Source of the DNA: Acidobacteriota bacterium
GTDB lineage: Bacteria > Acidobacteriota > Vicinamibacteria > Vicinamibacterales > UBA2999
Assembly (NCBI GenBank): GCA_020851565.1
Contig: JADZCN010000006.1
Span: 1-64,000 of the forward strand
Length of the DNA stretch: 64,000 bases
Reading direction: 5' to 3'
A program made the position numbers and the translations under genes. A model generated the notes under the pieces. That model saw only the letters and a program-made list of their open reading frames with translations. It was not told the origin of the DNA and ran no database searches. This document shows, piece by piece, positions 43,467 through 52,697 of the stretch (its first letter is position 1; the number at the start of each line of letters is the position of its first letter).

Positions 43467-44377
43467 AGCCGAACCACCTCGAGATTCGACGTGATCTCCC
43501 GCGCCGCGCGCTCGCGCCTCCACGGCAGCACCGACTGCATCCCCCACCACGCCAGCTTCGCAACGCTGAGGGACGCAAACAGCAGCCGGAGGGCCACGGT
43601 ACGGAGCGGCCCGTAGTGCTTCCGGTAGAACAGCATCTTGCCTCGGTAGACCATGCGCCGCCGCCTCCAGCGGTCAAGACTGCGGCCGCCGTAGTGCAGC
43701 GTATCGGCGCCGGGGAGGAAGTAGACACCCCACCCGGCCTTCTGCAGGCGGAACTGCAGGTCCACCTCGTCGCCGTAGATGAAGTACTCCTCGTCCAGCA
43801 GGCCCACCTGGTCGAGCGCGGCCCGCCGCAGCATGATGCACGCCGAGCAGATCCAGTCCACGCGCGCCACCTCGGTCGCGTCCATGACGGAGGGGTAGCC
43901 CGGCCAGAGCGCCTCGCCAAGCCGCGTGGCAATCAGCGCCTCTTCGCGCAAGGTCGAGAACGAGTTGTAGCAGGCCTGCACCGTGCCGTCCTCGTTCATG
44001 AGGCGCCCGCCGACGGCGCCGGCCTCGGGTGTGCGGTCCAGGAAGTCCACCATCCCGTCGAGCGCCTCGGCGGTGACGAGCGTGTCGTCATTCAGGAGCA
44101 GGACGTACCGCCCCGTCGAGGCGGCGATGCCCTGGTTGCAGGCGCGGCTGAGGCCGACATTGGCGCCGTTGTCGATGAGCGCAACGACCGGGTAGGTCGC
44201 CTTCAGCCAGTCCTGCGTGCCATCGGTCGAGCCGTTGTCCACGATGACGACGTCGTACGTGTGGCGGAACGGCGGCCCGATGAGCGACGCCAGGCACGGC
44301 TCGAGGTACTTCCGGTTGCTGCGCGTGACGATGACGACCGAGACGTCCGCCGGCCGGGTGAGGGGCTCAGTCGCCAT
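43448..44377 (-). CDS. Glycosyltransferase family 2 (rhamnosyltransferase-like)
   Basis: A cytoplasmic GT2 enzyme of 309 residues. GT-A motifs: VSVVIVTRSN, VIVDNGSTDGT, the NVGLSRACNQGI block and LLLNDDT as the metal-binding DxD equivalent; acceptor-side YGDEVDLQFRLQKAGW. The C-terminal helices (MLFYRKHYGPLRTVALRLLFASLSVAKL) suggest membrane association. The ATG at 44377 lies inside the end of the heptose kinase gene (11-base overlap), so the two are coupled. Confidence 0.9.
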   Translation of the reverse strand: MATEPLTRPADVSVVIVTRSNRKYLEPCLASLIGPPFRHTYDVVIVDNGSTDGTQDWLKATYPVVALIDNGANVGLSRACNQGIAASTGRYVLLLNDDTLVTAEALDGMVDFLDRTPEAGAVGGRLMNEDGTVQACYNSFSTLREEALIATRLGEALWPGYPSVMDATEVARVDWICSACIMLRRAALDQVGLLDEEYFIYGDEVDLQFRLQKAGWGVYFLPGADTLHYGGRSLDRWRRRRMVYRGKMLFYRKHYGPLRTVALRLLFASLSVAKLAWWGMQSVLPWRRERAAREITSNLEVVRLCARLQ

Positions 44378-45353
44378 AGTGGATGATGCGGGTGCCTTCG
44401 GGCTCGATGGTGAACGGAACCTCGCGCAGCCCGGCGCGCCGCATCGACTCGCGCACGCGCGCCTGCGCGGCTGGACGCACGACGAGCAGCAGGCACCCGC
44501 CGCCGCCGGCTCCCGAGATCTTGCCACCGTCGGCTCCCGCACGCACGGCCCGCCGGTACAGGCGGTCCAGCGCCGGCGTCGAGACGCCCGAGGCCATCCG
44601 CTTCTTCACCTGCCACGACTCGTCCAGGACGCGGCCCAGCCTTGGCACACGCGCGTCGACCAGGAGTTTCTTGACGGCGTCGGCCATGCCCACCAGCCGG
44701 TCGATGTTCTCGCGCGCCTCCTCGCTCGTCGCCATGCGCCCGCGGGCGTCGCCGAGCACGGAGCCGGCCTCGCGCTGGGTGCCGGTGAAGAAGAGGAGCA
44801 GGTTCTGCTCGAGGCGCGCGCGCGTGGTCCGGGCGCAGATGAGAGGGTGAACCTTCACCGACCCGTCTGGATTGAACTCGATTTCCTGGAGGCCGCCGAA
44901 GGCGGCGATGTACTGATCCTGTTTTCCGATGGGCCGCCCCAGCACGTCGATCTCGATCTGGCACGCGCGTGCAGCCAGCTCGGCGGGCGTGCGCCACTCG
45001 TTCTTGAACGCGTACAGCGCGTTCAGGACGCCGACGGTGAGGGCCGAGCTCGACCCGAGGCCGATGCCCGCGGGAAGGTCGGCGATGGTCGTGATCTCCA
45101 CGCCCTCGGTCACCCCGGTCATGCGCAGCGCTTCGCGGATGAGCTCGTGCTGCAGGTCTTCCAGGCTGTCCACGATCTCGGTCCGCGTGTACGACACGCG
45201 GATGCTGCGGTCGAACCGGCGATTGACCGTGACGTACATGTAGCGGCTGATCGCGAGCGACACGACACGGCCGGGACGATGGCGATAGTACTCGGCAAGG
45301 TCGGAGCCGCCACCGGCGAGGCTCACACGAAAAGGGGTCTTCGAGATGATCAC
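44367..45353 (-). CDS. hddA: D-glycero-D-manno-heptose 7-phosphate kinase
   Basis: A GHMP kinase, 328 residues. It starts VIISKTPFRVSLAGGGSD, the HddA/fucokinase-type N-terminus; the ATP loop LPAGIGLGSSSALTVG is at about 95-110; KISGAGGGGCLLL is motif 3. By family it makes D-glycero-alpha-D-manno-heptose 1,7-bisphosphate. The neighbours HddC and GmhA support this over fucose kinase. GTG start overlaps the stop of HddC (GTGA). Confidence 0.88.
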   Translation of the reverse strand: MIISKTPFRVSLAGGGSDLAEYYRHRPGRVVSLAISRYMYVTVNRRFDRSIRVSYTRTEIVDSLEDLQHELIREALRMTGVTEGVEITTIADLPAGIGLGSSSALTVGVLNALYAFKNEWRTPAELAARACQIEIDVLGRPIGKQDQYIAAFGGLQEIEFNPDGSVKVHPLICARTTRARLEQNLLLFFTGTQREAGSVLGDARGRMATSEEARENIDRLVGMADAVKKLLVDARVPRLGRVLDESWQVKKRMASGVSTPALDRLYRRAVRAGADGGKISGAGGGGCLLLVVRPAAQARVRESMRRAGLREVPFTIEPEGTRIIHYGD

Positions 45354-46066
45354 GGTCGCGCCTCTCGCGCCTGCCGATCGTGCCAGGCACGGCCGGCCTG
45401 CTCGAGGGCGGCCGGTGTCCCGATGTCCACGAGGAAATCGTCGATGACGTATCCCGCCATCCGGCCCACGAGCCGGGGCAGCACGTCGTGCCCGAAATCC
45501 ACGACGCCGGGCCGATCCGGGATGTAGTCGAACACCGACGGGCGGGCCAGGTAGACGCCGGCGTTGGCCAGGTCGCCCTGTGGGTGCTCCGGCTTCTCGT
45601 CGAAGGCCACGACGAGGCCGTCCCGGTCCAGCTGCACGATCCCCGCGGCGCGCGGATTCGGGGCATGGAACAGCCCCATCGTGAGGACGACGTCGTGCGC
45701 GTGATGCACGGCGGCCATCGGCGCCAGCCGCATGTCGGTGAGGTTGTCGGCGTAGAAGATCCAGAAGCTCTCTTCGCCCTGCGCGAACTCGCGGTGCTGG
45801 AAGACGGTCCGCGCGCTGCCGAGCGGCTCCGGCTCGGTGACCAGCGTCACGCGTGGGCCTGCGGCCCGCGCGTCGAGGAACCGCCGCACCTGCTCCTCGT
45901 GGTGAGAAACGTTCAGCAGCACGTCCGTCACGCCGTTGCGATGGCACAGCTCCAGCCAGAGCCCGAGGAGCGGAACGCCGTCGATGGGCACAAGGCACTT
46001 CGGGGTTGTGAGCGTGAGCGGCCGCAGGCGCTCGCCGCGCCCACCCGCGAGCAGATAGGCCTTCAC
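45350..46066 (-). CDS. hddC: D-glycero-alpha-D-manno-heptose-1-phosphate guanylyltransferase
   Basis: A sugar-nucleotide transferase of 238 residues with the pyrophosphorylase signature LLAGGRGERLRPLTLTTPKCLVPI, active-site Asp in FYADNLTD, and the DIGTP sugar-binding motif near the end. By context (HddA downstream, GmhA divergent) it loads GMP on heptose-1-phosphate; sequence alone could also fit a mannose or glucose enzyme. GTG 46066 is chosen because GGAGG lies six bases before. Divergent from gmhA across 205 bases. Confidence 0.83.
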   Translation of the reverse strand: MKAYLLAGGRGERLRPLTLTTPKCLVPIDGVPLLGLWLELCHRNGVTDVLLNVSHHEEQVRRFLDARAAGPRVTLVTEPEPLGSARTVFQHREFAQGEESFWIFYADNLTDMRLAPMAAVHHAHDVVLTMGLFHAPNPRAAGIVQLDRDGLVVAFDEKPEHPQGDLANAGVYLARPSVFDYIPDRPGVVDFGHDVLPRLVGRMAGYVIDDFLVDIGTPAALEQAGRAWHDRQAREARP

Positions 46067-46271
46067 CGGCGCCTCCGGGCCCTGATATCGTTCCGGGAAG
46101 AGAAAATAGGCTGCCGCTCGGTAGACTTCACCTCCCGGCGCGCCCACGGCCGCGCCGGACACCCCCCCTCTAAGAGGTGCCGTGGCAGCATGTTAGGGAG
46201 TGCGCTCCAATCCGACTGCATCTGGCGTTGACCATGCAATCCACCTGCCCGTTCGAGGGAGAGCGGAGCTC

Positions 46272-46883
46272 ATGCTGGACATCAGGCACTACGTGGACAC
46301 CTACGCGGGCGTCGTCCGCTCGCTGGACAGCGGCTCCATCGAAGCGCTGGCCGGCGTCATTGCCGAGGCGTGGCGCCAGCGGCGCACGGTCTATTTCTGC
46401 GGCAACGGCGGGAGCGCGGCCAATGCGGCCCACATCGCGGCGGATCTGACGAAGCTCACGGCTCCGGCCAGCGGCCCGCGCCTGCGCGCGGTGGCGCTCG
46501 GCGAAAGCCTGCCCGGCCTGACCGCCGCGGCCAACGACCTGGCCTACGAGCACATCTACGCCGAGCAGCTGAGGGGCTTCCTCGAGCCGGGCGACGTGGT
46601 GGTGGGCCTCAGCACCAGCGGCTCGTCGCCGAACGTGCTGCGGGCGCTCGAGCTCGCGGCCGAGGTGGGCGCCGTCACGGCCGGCGTCACGAGCACGAGC
46701 GGCGAAGCTCTTCAGGCGCGCGCCCGGCACGTGGTGCTGGTGCCGTCCGACAGCGTGCAGCACATCGAAGACGCCACCATGGTCACGGGCCACCTGCTCT
46801 GCCTGCTCGTGCGCGACCTCATCGCGCGCCAGATTCAGGCCTCGACCGCGCACCCGGTACGCCCGGCGGTCACGCCGGCATGA
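46272..46883 (+). CDS. gmhA: Sedoheptulose 7-phosphate isomerase
   Basis: A SIS-domain phosphoheptose isomerase, 203 residues. It converts sedoheptulose 7-phosphate to D-glycero-D-manno-heptose 7-phosphate in the cytoplasm. Motifs: FCGNGGSAANAAHIAADL (SIS phosphate loop with His), LSTSGSSPNVLRAL, and HIEDATMVTGHLLC carrying catalytic His and Glu. GCGGAG before the ATG fixes the start. Its stop overlaps galE as ATGA. It is divergent from hddC/hddA, which supply the next steps; gmhB phosphatase is not in the window. Confidence 0.92.
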   Translation: MLDIRHYVDTYAGVVRSLDSGSIEALAGVIAEAWRQRRTVYFCGNGGSAANAAHIAADLTKLTAPASGPRLRAVALGESLPGLTAAANDLAYEHIYAEQLRGFLEPGDVVVGLSTSGSSPNVLRALELAAEVGAVTAGVTSTSGEALQARARHVVLVPSDSVQHIEDATMVTGHLLCLLVRDLIARQIQASTAHPVRPAVTPA

Positions 46884-47857
46884 AGCTGCTCGTCACGGGC
46901 GGGGCCGGCTACATCGGCTCGGTGGTCGCGGAGCTGGCGACCGATGCGGGACACGAGGTCGTCGTGCTCGACGATTTGCGGGCGGGATTCCGCGCGGCGG
47001 TGCCCCAGGGCAGCCGGCTGATCGTGGGCGCCATCGGGGACCCGGCGGCGCTCGCGCAAGCGTTCGCATCCGGGCCCTTCGACGCCGTGATGCACCTCGC
47101 CGCCGAGGCCGCCATCGAGGAATCGACGACCAACCCGGCGCTGTACTTCCAGGTGAACCTGGCCGACAGCCTGACGCTCATCGACGCCATGCGCGCGCAC
47201 GGCGTCGCGCGGCTGGTGCTGTCGTCCACGGCAGCCACCTACGGCGAGCCACGGCAGGTCCCGATCACCGAGGACCACCCGCAGGCGCCGGTCAATGCCT
47301 ACGGCGAGTCGAAGCTGATGCTCGAGACCTGCCTGCGCTGGTACCACCGGGCGTACGGGCTTCGCACGGTGGCCTTCCGCTATTTCAACGCGGCAGGAGC
47401 GACCGCGGCACGCGGTGAGTCCCGGCGGCACGAGACGCACCTCCTCCCTCTGGCGCTCGACGCCATGGCGGGGCGTCGGCCACCCCTTCGCGTCTTCGGC
47501 CACGACTACCCGACGCCGGACGGAACGTGCGTGCGCGACTACGTCCACGTGGCGGACATCGCGCGCGCGCACCTGCTGGCCCTCGAGCGGATCGACCAGC
47601 TCGGGCTGGCCTTCTTCAACCTGGGGAGCGAGACCGGCTATTCCGTGCGACAGGTGCTGGATGCCGTCGCACGCACGCTGGGGCGGGAGGTGCCGTCGGA
47701 GCCGGCGCCAAGGCGACCCGGAGATCCGGCGGTCCTGGTGGCCAGCGCCGCGCGCGCCCGCGCGGAGCTGGGTTGGCAGCCCGAGGCCGGGCTGGACGCG
47801 ATCATCAGGTCGGCCTGGGAGTGGCGCCAGCGCCACCCGCACGGCTACCGCGAGTAG
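46880..47857 (+). CDS. galE: UDP-glucose 4-epimerase-like NAD-dependent epimerase
   Basis: An extended short-chain dehydrogenase of 325 residues: TGGAGYIGS nucleotide site, AAEAAIEES, SSTAATYGEP, the catalytic YGESK, RYFNAAGA and CVRDYVHVADIA blocks are all the GalE pattern. It probably interconverts UDP-glucose and UDP-galactose, or the N-acetyl forms, to feed the glycan locus. Coupled to gmhA by ATGA. Its 3' end overlaps the convergent glycosyltransferase gene by 53 bases. Confidence 0.88.
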   Translation: MKLLVTGGAGYIGSVVAELATDAGHEVVVLDDLRAGFRAAVPQGSRLIVGAIGDPAALAQAFASGPFDAVMHLAAEAAIEESTTNPALYFQVNLADSLTLIDAMRAHGVARLVLSSTAATYGEPRQVPITEDHPQAPVNAYGESKLMLETCLRWYHRAYGLRTVAFRYFNAAGATAARGESRRHETHLLPLALDAMAGRRPPLRVFGHDYPTPDGTCVRDYVHVADIARAHLLALERIDQLGLAFFNLGSETGYSVRQVLDAVARTLGREVPSEPAPRRPGDPAVLVASAARARAELGWQPEAGLDAIIRSAWEWRQRHPHGYRE

Positions 47858-49124
47858 CAGGCGCCCGGCTGTCTCGCGCGTCCTCCATCACCGATTCGAG
47901 CCGGCGGATGTACTGATCCCACGAGTGGCGCTCCACCGCGTCGGCCCGGGCGCGCGTTCCGAGCGCGGCCCGCAGCGGACCATCGTCGATCAGCCGGCCG
48001 AATGCCGCCGACGTCGCCTGCGCGTCGCCGGGCGGCACCAGCAGGGCGTTGACGCCGTCCTGGAGCACGTCGCTCACCTGCCCCGCCGCCGACGCGACGA
48101 TGGCCACGCCGGAGGCCATGTACTCGAAGAGCTTGAGCGGCGACAGCCACACTTCCTGCGGCAGTCTCGGATAGGGCACGACCGCGATGTCCGCCGCCGC
48201 CATGTACTGCGGCACCTCCGCGTGCGCCACCAGGCCCGTGAAGTGCGCCACCGCACCCAGGCCGAGCGCCTGCGCGCGCTGCTCCATGGCCGCGCGGGTG
48301 GCGCCGTCACCGACGAGGACCAGCCGAACGGCACGATTGGCCTGCGCGAGCGGCGCCATCGCATTCAGGACCGTCTCGACGTCGTGCCACTCGTAGAAGT
48401 TGCCGACGAAGAGCACAACCGGGGCGCCTTCCGCGATCCCGAGTGCCGCGCGCACACGGTGCCGCGCGTCCGCGTCCGGGCGAAACGTTTTCGCATCGAC
48501 GCCGTTGGGCATCACCACCACGGCCTCCGGCCGAACGCCCCAGCGCGAGACGAGGTGCGCCTTCAGCGGTTCCGACACGCAGATCACGCGGTCGGCGGCT
48601 TCGAGATTGTGGCGGAACATCCGCCCGGCCCGCCACCGGAGCAGGCCGGTGATGGGCGTCCCCATCAGGTCGTGCTCGAGAATCTCGTCGGCTTCCACGA
48701 ACAGCACGTGCGGCACGCCCAGCTGCACCGAGGCGCGGGCGATACCGTCGCGGTAGAGCGCGCTCCGTTGATAGACCACGTCGTGGCCGGGCAGGCAGTG
48801 CAGGCAGGCGTCGTACAGCGACAGGTTGCTGAAGACGTTCAGGTAGGGAACGCCGAGCGCGCGCTGCACGCGCCAGGCGCCGCCGGCCAGCGTACGGAAC
48901 CAGGGCCGCGCGGACCAGGATCGCGGCGCGGGCGTCTCGACGCGCGGATCGGAGGTGCAGACCTCCTCGCCAAGCGCGCGTGGCGCGATGAACGTGAGGG
49001 CATGGCCGCGCTCGCGGAGGCGCGAGGCGACCAGGGCCTGGATCAGGTAGGTGGCGTTGGTGGGCGCGCCCGCGGTCGCCCGCTGGAACTCGCCGAGCTC
49101 GGGCGGGCAGAACGCGATGCGCAT
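47805..49124 (-). CDS. Glycosyltransferase family 4
   Basis: A 439-residue GT-B enzyme. N-terminal domain starts MRIAFCPPELGEF; C-terminal nucleotide-sugar domain has VVLFVGNFYEWHDVETVL and the EX7E-type block PQEVWLSPLKLFEYMASG. The start overlaps the upstream GT4 stop as TGATG. The C-terminal 18 residues (Arg/Gly/Thr-rich) overlap galE and are probably an extension. Last gene of the long glycan operon. Confidence 0.9.
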   Translation of the reverse strand: MRIAFCPPELGEFQRATAGAPTNATYLIQALVASRLRERGHALTFIAPRALGEEVCTSDPRVETPAPRSWSARPWFRTLAGGAWRVQRALGVPYLNVFSNLSLYDACLHCLPGHDVVYQRSALYRDGIARASVQLGVPHVLFVEADEILEHDLMGTPITGLLRWRAGRMFRHNLEAADRVICVSEPLKAHLVSRWGVRPEAVVVMPNGVDAKTFRPDADARHRVRAALGIAEGAPVVLFVGNFYEWHDVETVLNAMAPLAQANRAVRLVLVGDGATRAAMEQRAQALGLGAVAHFTGLVAHAEVPQYMAAADIAVVPYPRLPQEVWLSPLKLFEYMASGVAIVASAAGQVSDVLQDGVNALLVPPGDAQATSAAFGRLIDDGPLRAALGTRARADAVERHSWDQYIRRLESVMEDARDSRAPATRGSRAGGAGATPRPT

Positions 49125-50419
49125 CAGGTGTTGATGGCCTGCTGGTAGGCCCGGACGAAGGTCTCGCACACCGTCGCCGGCGAGAAGCGCCCCTTCTCGT
49201 ACGATGCCCGTGCCGCGCGGCCGAGCCGATCGCGAAGCGCCGGGTCATCGATCATCACGCGGATGGCCTCGGCCAGCGCCGCGGCATCACCGGGGGGGCA
49301 CAGCAGGCCGTTCACGCGGTCCTGGATCAGCTCCGGGATACCGCCGACGGTGGTGGTGACGATCGGGCAGCCGTGCGCCATGGCCTCGATGAGCGCGAGC
49401 GGCTGGCCCTCGAGGATCGACGACATCACGAACACGTCGTTCTCACCGAGGATGCGCGTCAGCGACGCCCGATCCGTGAAGGCGTGCTGGAAGATCTCGT
49501 GCCCGTCGAGGCCGCGCGCGGCCGCCTCCGCCAGCAGCTCGTCCCGGAGCGGCCCATCGCCGTATACCGTGAATGCCGTGTCGGGGTGCGTTCGGCGCAC
49601 CTCCACGATGGCGTCGAGCAGGTGCACGAGCCCCTTGGTGACGTAGAGTCGCGCCAGCGTGACCATGCGTACCGGTCCCTGCCCTGCCGGGCGAGCGGGA
49701 CGCCGCCATCCCGAGGCCATCGGGTCCGGCATGATCGGCTCGCTGGCAACGATGGGGCGCGTCACGCCCGCGATCTGCCGCAGCTTGTTCGCGCTGATGT
49801 CGGAGGCGGCGACCACGAGGTTCGCCTTGTTGACGATGCGATCGAAGCCCTTCCACCAGTCGAACTGGGCGTCAGGGGTCTGGTGCTCCTGGTACGCCAC
49901 CGGCAGCCCGTGTGCGTGCGACCACTCGATCGCGAAGAGCAGGTTCGAGGTGTAGCCGTGCATGTGCACGACATCGGGCCGCCAGCGGAAGCGCCACCAC
50001 CGCAGCATCGCGCGCCCGAGCGCGGGGCTCCGGTTGGGGCCCACCATCCGCGTCATGACCTGCCGCCGCAGCCAGCCGTGGGCGCTCCCCAGCGCGGCGG
50101 ACCAGCCCTGCCCGCGGCCGAGCATCAGGCCGAGCGCCGCCACCCAGGTCACCGGCGCAAGCACGGTCATCAGGGCTGCGAGCACGCGCTCCTTGGTGTG
50201 CCAGTGGGCCGCCAGGTCGGAGATCCAGCGGGGCGGCTGTGCCAGGGGAATGCCGGCCGCCCGAATCCGCTGCGCATACTGGTTCTCCGGGGGGATGTAG
50301 TGCACCGACAGGACGCTCACGTCGTGTCCGGCCCGCCGCAGCCCTGTCGCCAGGTTGATGGCGTACTCCTCGAGCCCGCCGAAGTCCTGGACGTCGTACA
50401 TCAACATGCACACTCGCAT
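49124..50419 (-). CDS. Glycosyltransferase family 4
   Basis: A 431-residue GT-B enzyme: DFGGLEEYAINLATGL acceptor loop, PDVVHMHGYTSNLL, AYQEHQTPDAQFDW, RMVTLARLYVTKGLVHLLDAI and the EX7E motif EGQPLALIEAMAHGCP. A hydrophobic patch near 85-105 could attach it to the membrane. Both ends overlap neighbours as TGATG. Confidence 0.92.
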   Translation of the reverse strand: MRVCMLMYDVQDFGGLEEYAINLATGLRRAGHDVSVLSVHYIPPENQYAQRIRAAGIPLAQPPRWISDLAAHWHTKERVLAALMTVLAPVTWVAALGLMLGRGQGWSAALGSAHGWLRRQVMTRMVGPNRSPALGRAMLRWWRFRWRPDVVHMHGYTSNLLFAIEWSHAHGLPVAYQEHQTPDAQFDWWKGFDRIVNKANLVVAASDISANKLRQIAGVTRPIVASEPIMPDPMASGWRRPARPAGQGPVRMVTLARLYVTKGLVHLLDAIVEVRRTHPDTAFTVYGDGPLRDELLAEAAARGLDGHEIFQHAFTDRASLTRILGENDVFVMSSILEGQPLALIEAMAHGCPIVTTTVGGIPELIQDRVNGLLCPPGDAAALAEAIRVMIDDPALRDRLGRAARASYEKGRFSPATVCETFVRAYQQAINT

Positions 50420-51873
50420 CACGCGCTCCCGTGGCCCTCGAGGCCGCCGCCGGCCGGGGGCGGGCCGCCCCCGACGAGCGATCGCAGCAGGATCGACTGC
50501 ACGCCGCGGTTGGCCAGCAGCGACGGCGTGTGCCGAACCGCCTCGACGACCCGACCGGGGACGGCGGCTCGCCGGTTCGCCCGGTAATCGCGGAACGCGC
50601 GGTTGATGGCGACCGATCCGCGCAACTGCCGCGCGGACGCGCCGCCGCTGACGCGCGACACGGCCGCGCCGAGGCGATGGACGGCCTCGTCCGCCGCCCC
50701 CTCGCCGAACTCCTGCTCGTAGCTCAACACCTGCGTGGTCAGCATCTGGATGAGCGTCGTGTCCACCCCGGCACCCAGCCGGGCGGCGGCGCCGCAGTGC
50801 TCCGCTCCTTCTGCCAGGCGTCCCCACAAGGCGTGCCGGACCCCGCGCAGCAGGTGCCCGCGCGCCACCGCCCACGCGCGGTGTGCCGACAAGTCGGCCT
50901 CCGTCGGCAGCTGGGCGAAGATGACGTCGAGCACGCGCTCGTGATCCAGGTTCTCGTCCGCAATGCTCTCCGAGAGCAGATAGGTGAGCAGCTCCGGATG
51001 CTCCCCCTGGAGCATCGTCGGATCCATGCGCACGAGGCGGCGCACCGAGTGCTGGGCGAGTGCGGTCTCCTCCTGCCGGAGTGACAGCGACACGATGTCC
51101 ATGAGATGGACCTTCAGCGCGGTGTCGCGCGCGGCTCGCACGTGATCGGGACACCGCGGGTCGGCGAACACCGCCTCGAGCACCCCGCTCACGTCCGCCA
51201 GGCGTCCCGCCAGGTTCCGCCGGCCTCGGCCCGAGTGATAGCGCCGGTAGTTGAGCGCGCGGTCCACGCTGGCGAACCGGCAGCCCGCCAGGGCCATGCG
51301 ACACGGCAGGTCGGTGTCCTCCGCCGATCCGCGCGCCGGGTCGAAGAGGCCCGCCGTGAACGGCCACTCGCGCCGCATCACCACCTCGCTGGGGCAGAAC
51401 GGGAACCACCTCACGAGGTCCAGCAGGTCCACCGCCAGGGGCGGCCGGAACAGGTCACGAATCGTCGTCTGCGAGTGGTTCCACTCGAAGCGGGCGCTGT
51501 AGGTGAACCCCACCGCTGGGTTGGCCCGCAGGAAGGCCACGTGCGCTTCCAGCTTCTCCGGGTGATACACGTCGTCGGCATCGAGCCAGGCGATCAGCTC
51601 GCCCCGGGCGGCACGCATGCCGGTGTTGCGCGACTCGGGAAGCCCGCGGTTGGTGTCGTGGCGGATGTAGACCAGGCGCGGGTCGTCGAAGGTCGCGATG
51701 ACCTCCGGCGTCTCGTCTGGCGACGCATCGTCCACGACGATCGCCTCCAGGTGCGGCCACGTCTGCGCGAAGACGCTCCGGAGCGTCTCGGCGAGGAACG
51801 CAGCCTGCCTGAAAGAGGGGATGACCACGCTGACGAGCGGGTCCTCGACCACTGGCAGCGGTGACATGGTCAT
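50419..51873 (-). CDS. Glycosyltransferase family 2 with helical C-terminal extension
   Basis: A 484-residue protein. Residues 10-230 are a GT2 domain: VSVVIPSFRQAAFLAETLRS, VVDDASPDET, RGLPESRNTGMRAA, and AWLDADD as the DxD motif. The remaining 250 residues are alpha-helical and resemble the tails of other GT2 proteins in polysaccharide loci, for example the one at 59344; their role is unknown. Start overlaps the Wzm-like stop as TGATG. Confidence 0.9.
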   Translation of the reverse strand: MTMSPLPVVEDPLVSVVIPSFRQAAFLAETLRSVFAQTWPHLEAIVVDDASPDETPEVIATFDDPRLVYIRHDTNRGLPESRNTGMRAARGELIAWLDADDVYHPEKLEAHVAFLRANPAVGFTYSARFEWNHSQTTIRDLFRPPLAVDLLDLVRWFPFCPSEVVMRREWPFTAGLFDPARGSAEDTDLPCRMALAGCRFASVDRALNYRRYHSGRGRRNLAGRLADVSGVLEAVFADPRCPDHVRAARDTALKVHLMDIVSLSLRQEETALAQHSVRRLVRMDPTMLQGEHPELLTYLLSESIADENLDHERVLDVIFAQLPTEADLSAHRAWAVARGHLLRGVRHALWGRLAEGAEHCGAAARLGAGVDTTLIQMLTTQVLSYEQEFGEGAADEAVHRLGAAVSRVSGGASARQLRGSVAINRAFRDYRANRRAAVPGRVVEAVRHTPSLLANRGVQSILLRSLVGGGPPPAGGGLEGHGSA

Positions 51874-52697
51874 CAAATCACGTCGGCCAGGCGACCCTCG
51901 ACGCGCCTGAAGAAGGCGTATCCGGCTGCGAGGGCCACCACAGCCATGGCCGCCGCCGCCGCGAGCTCGGGCCCGGGCGCGCGCGCGAGGAGCAGAACGT
52001 CGCGAAGTGCGTCGATGACGCCCGCCACGGGATTGGCGTAGTAGAGCCACCGCCACTCGTCCGGCACGAGCGCCGTGGGATAGATGATGGGCGAGGCATA
52101 GAACCACAGCTGGGTGAGCAGCTTGATGGCGGGATCCACGTCGCGGTAGAAAACGTTCAGGGCCGACGAGGCCAGGCCAAGACCAAGCGTGAAGGTCACG
52201 AGCACCGCAACGATGACCGGCACCCACAGCCACTGCACCGTGACCGGCATCCCGTAGGCGACCACGAGCGCGAGGAGAAGAACCATGCCGATGCCGAAAT
52301 CCACGGCCCGCGCGACGAGGGCGGCGGCGGGCAGCGCGGCCCTCGGGAATGCAATCTTGGTCACCAGATTCAGGTTGGCCACGAGCGATCCCGCCATATC
52401 GGCCCACGCGTTGGCCAGCAGCGTCCACGGCACCGTTGCCGTGTAGGCGAAGAGCACGTAGGGGATGCCTCCGGTCTCGATGCGGACGAACCGCGTGAAG
52501 ACCACGGTGAAGATTGCCACCATCGCCACCGGCTGCACGACGGCCCACGCCCAGCCGAACGCCGACTGCTGGTAGCGCGCACGCAGGGTTCGCGCGGCCC
52601 ACGCCCGGGTGACGTCCAGCGCCACCATCGCGGGGGAGGCGGGCGCGCGGTTCCGTGCCACGGCGGCCGGGCTTGCGGCGGCTGGCATGTCAGCCAC
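51873..52697 (-). CDS. wzm: ABC-2 polysaccharide export permease
   Basis: The membrane subunit of an O-antigen/teichoic-acid-type exporter, 274 residues and six helices. Typical blocks: LRARYQQSAFGWAWAVVQP, LNVFYRDVDPAIKLLTQLWFYASPIIYP and YYANPVAGVIDALRD. It moves lipid-linked glycan across the inner membrane with the ATPase encoded just upstream. GTG 52697 overlaps that gene's stop; ATG 52688 is an alternative. Confidence 0.92.
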   Translation of the reverse strand: MADMPAAASPAAVARNRAPASPAMVALDVTRAWAARTLRARYQQSAFGWAWAVVQPVAMVAIFTVVFTRFVRIETGGIPYVLFAYTATVPWTLLANAWADMAGSLVANLNLVTKIAFPRAALPAAALVARAVDFGIGMVLLLALVVAYGMPVTVQWLWVPVIVAVLVTFTLGLGLASSALNVFYRDVDPAIKLLTQLWFYASPIIYPTALVPDEWRWLYYANPVAGVIDALRDVLLLARAPGPELAAAAAMAVVALAAGYAFFRRVEGRLADVI

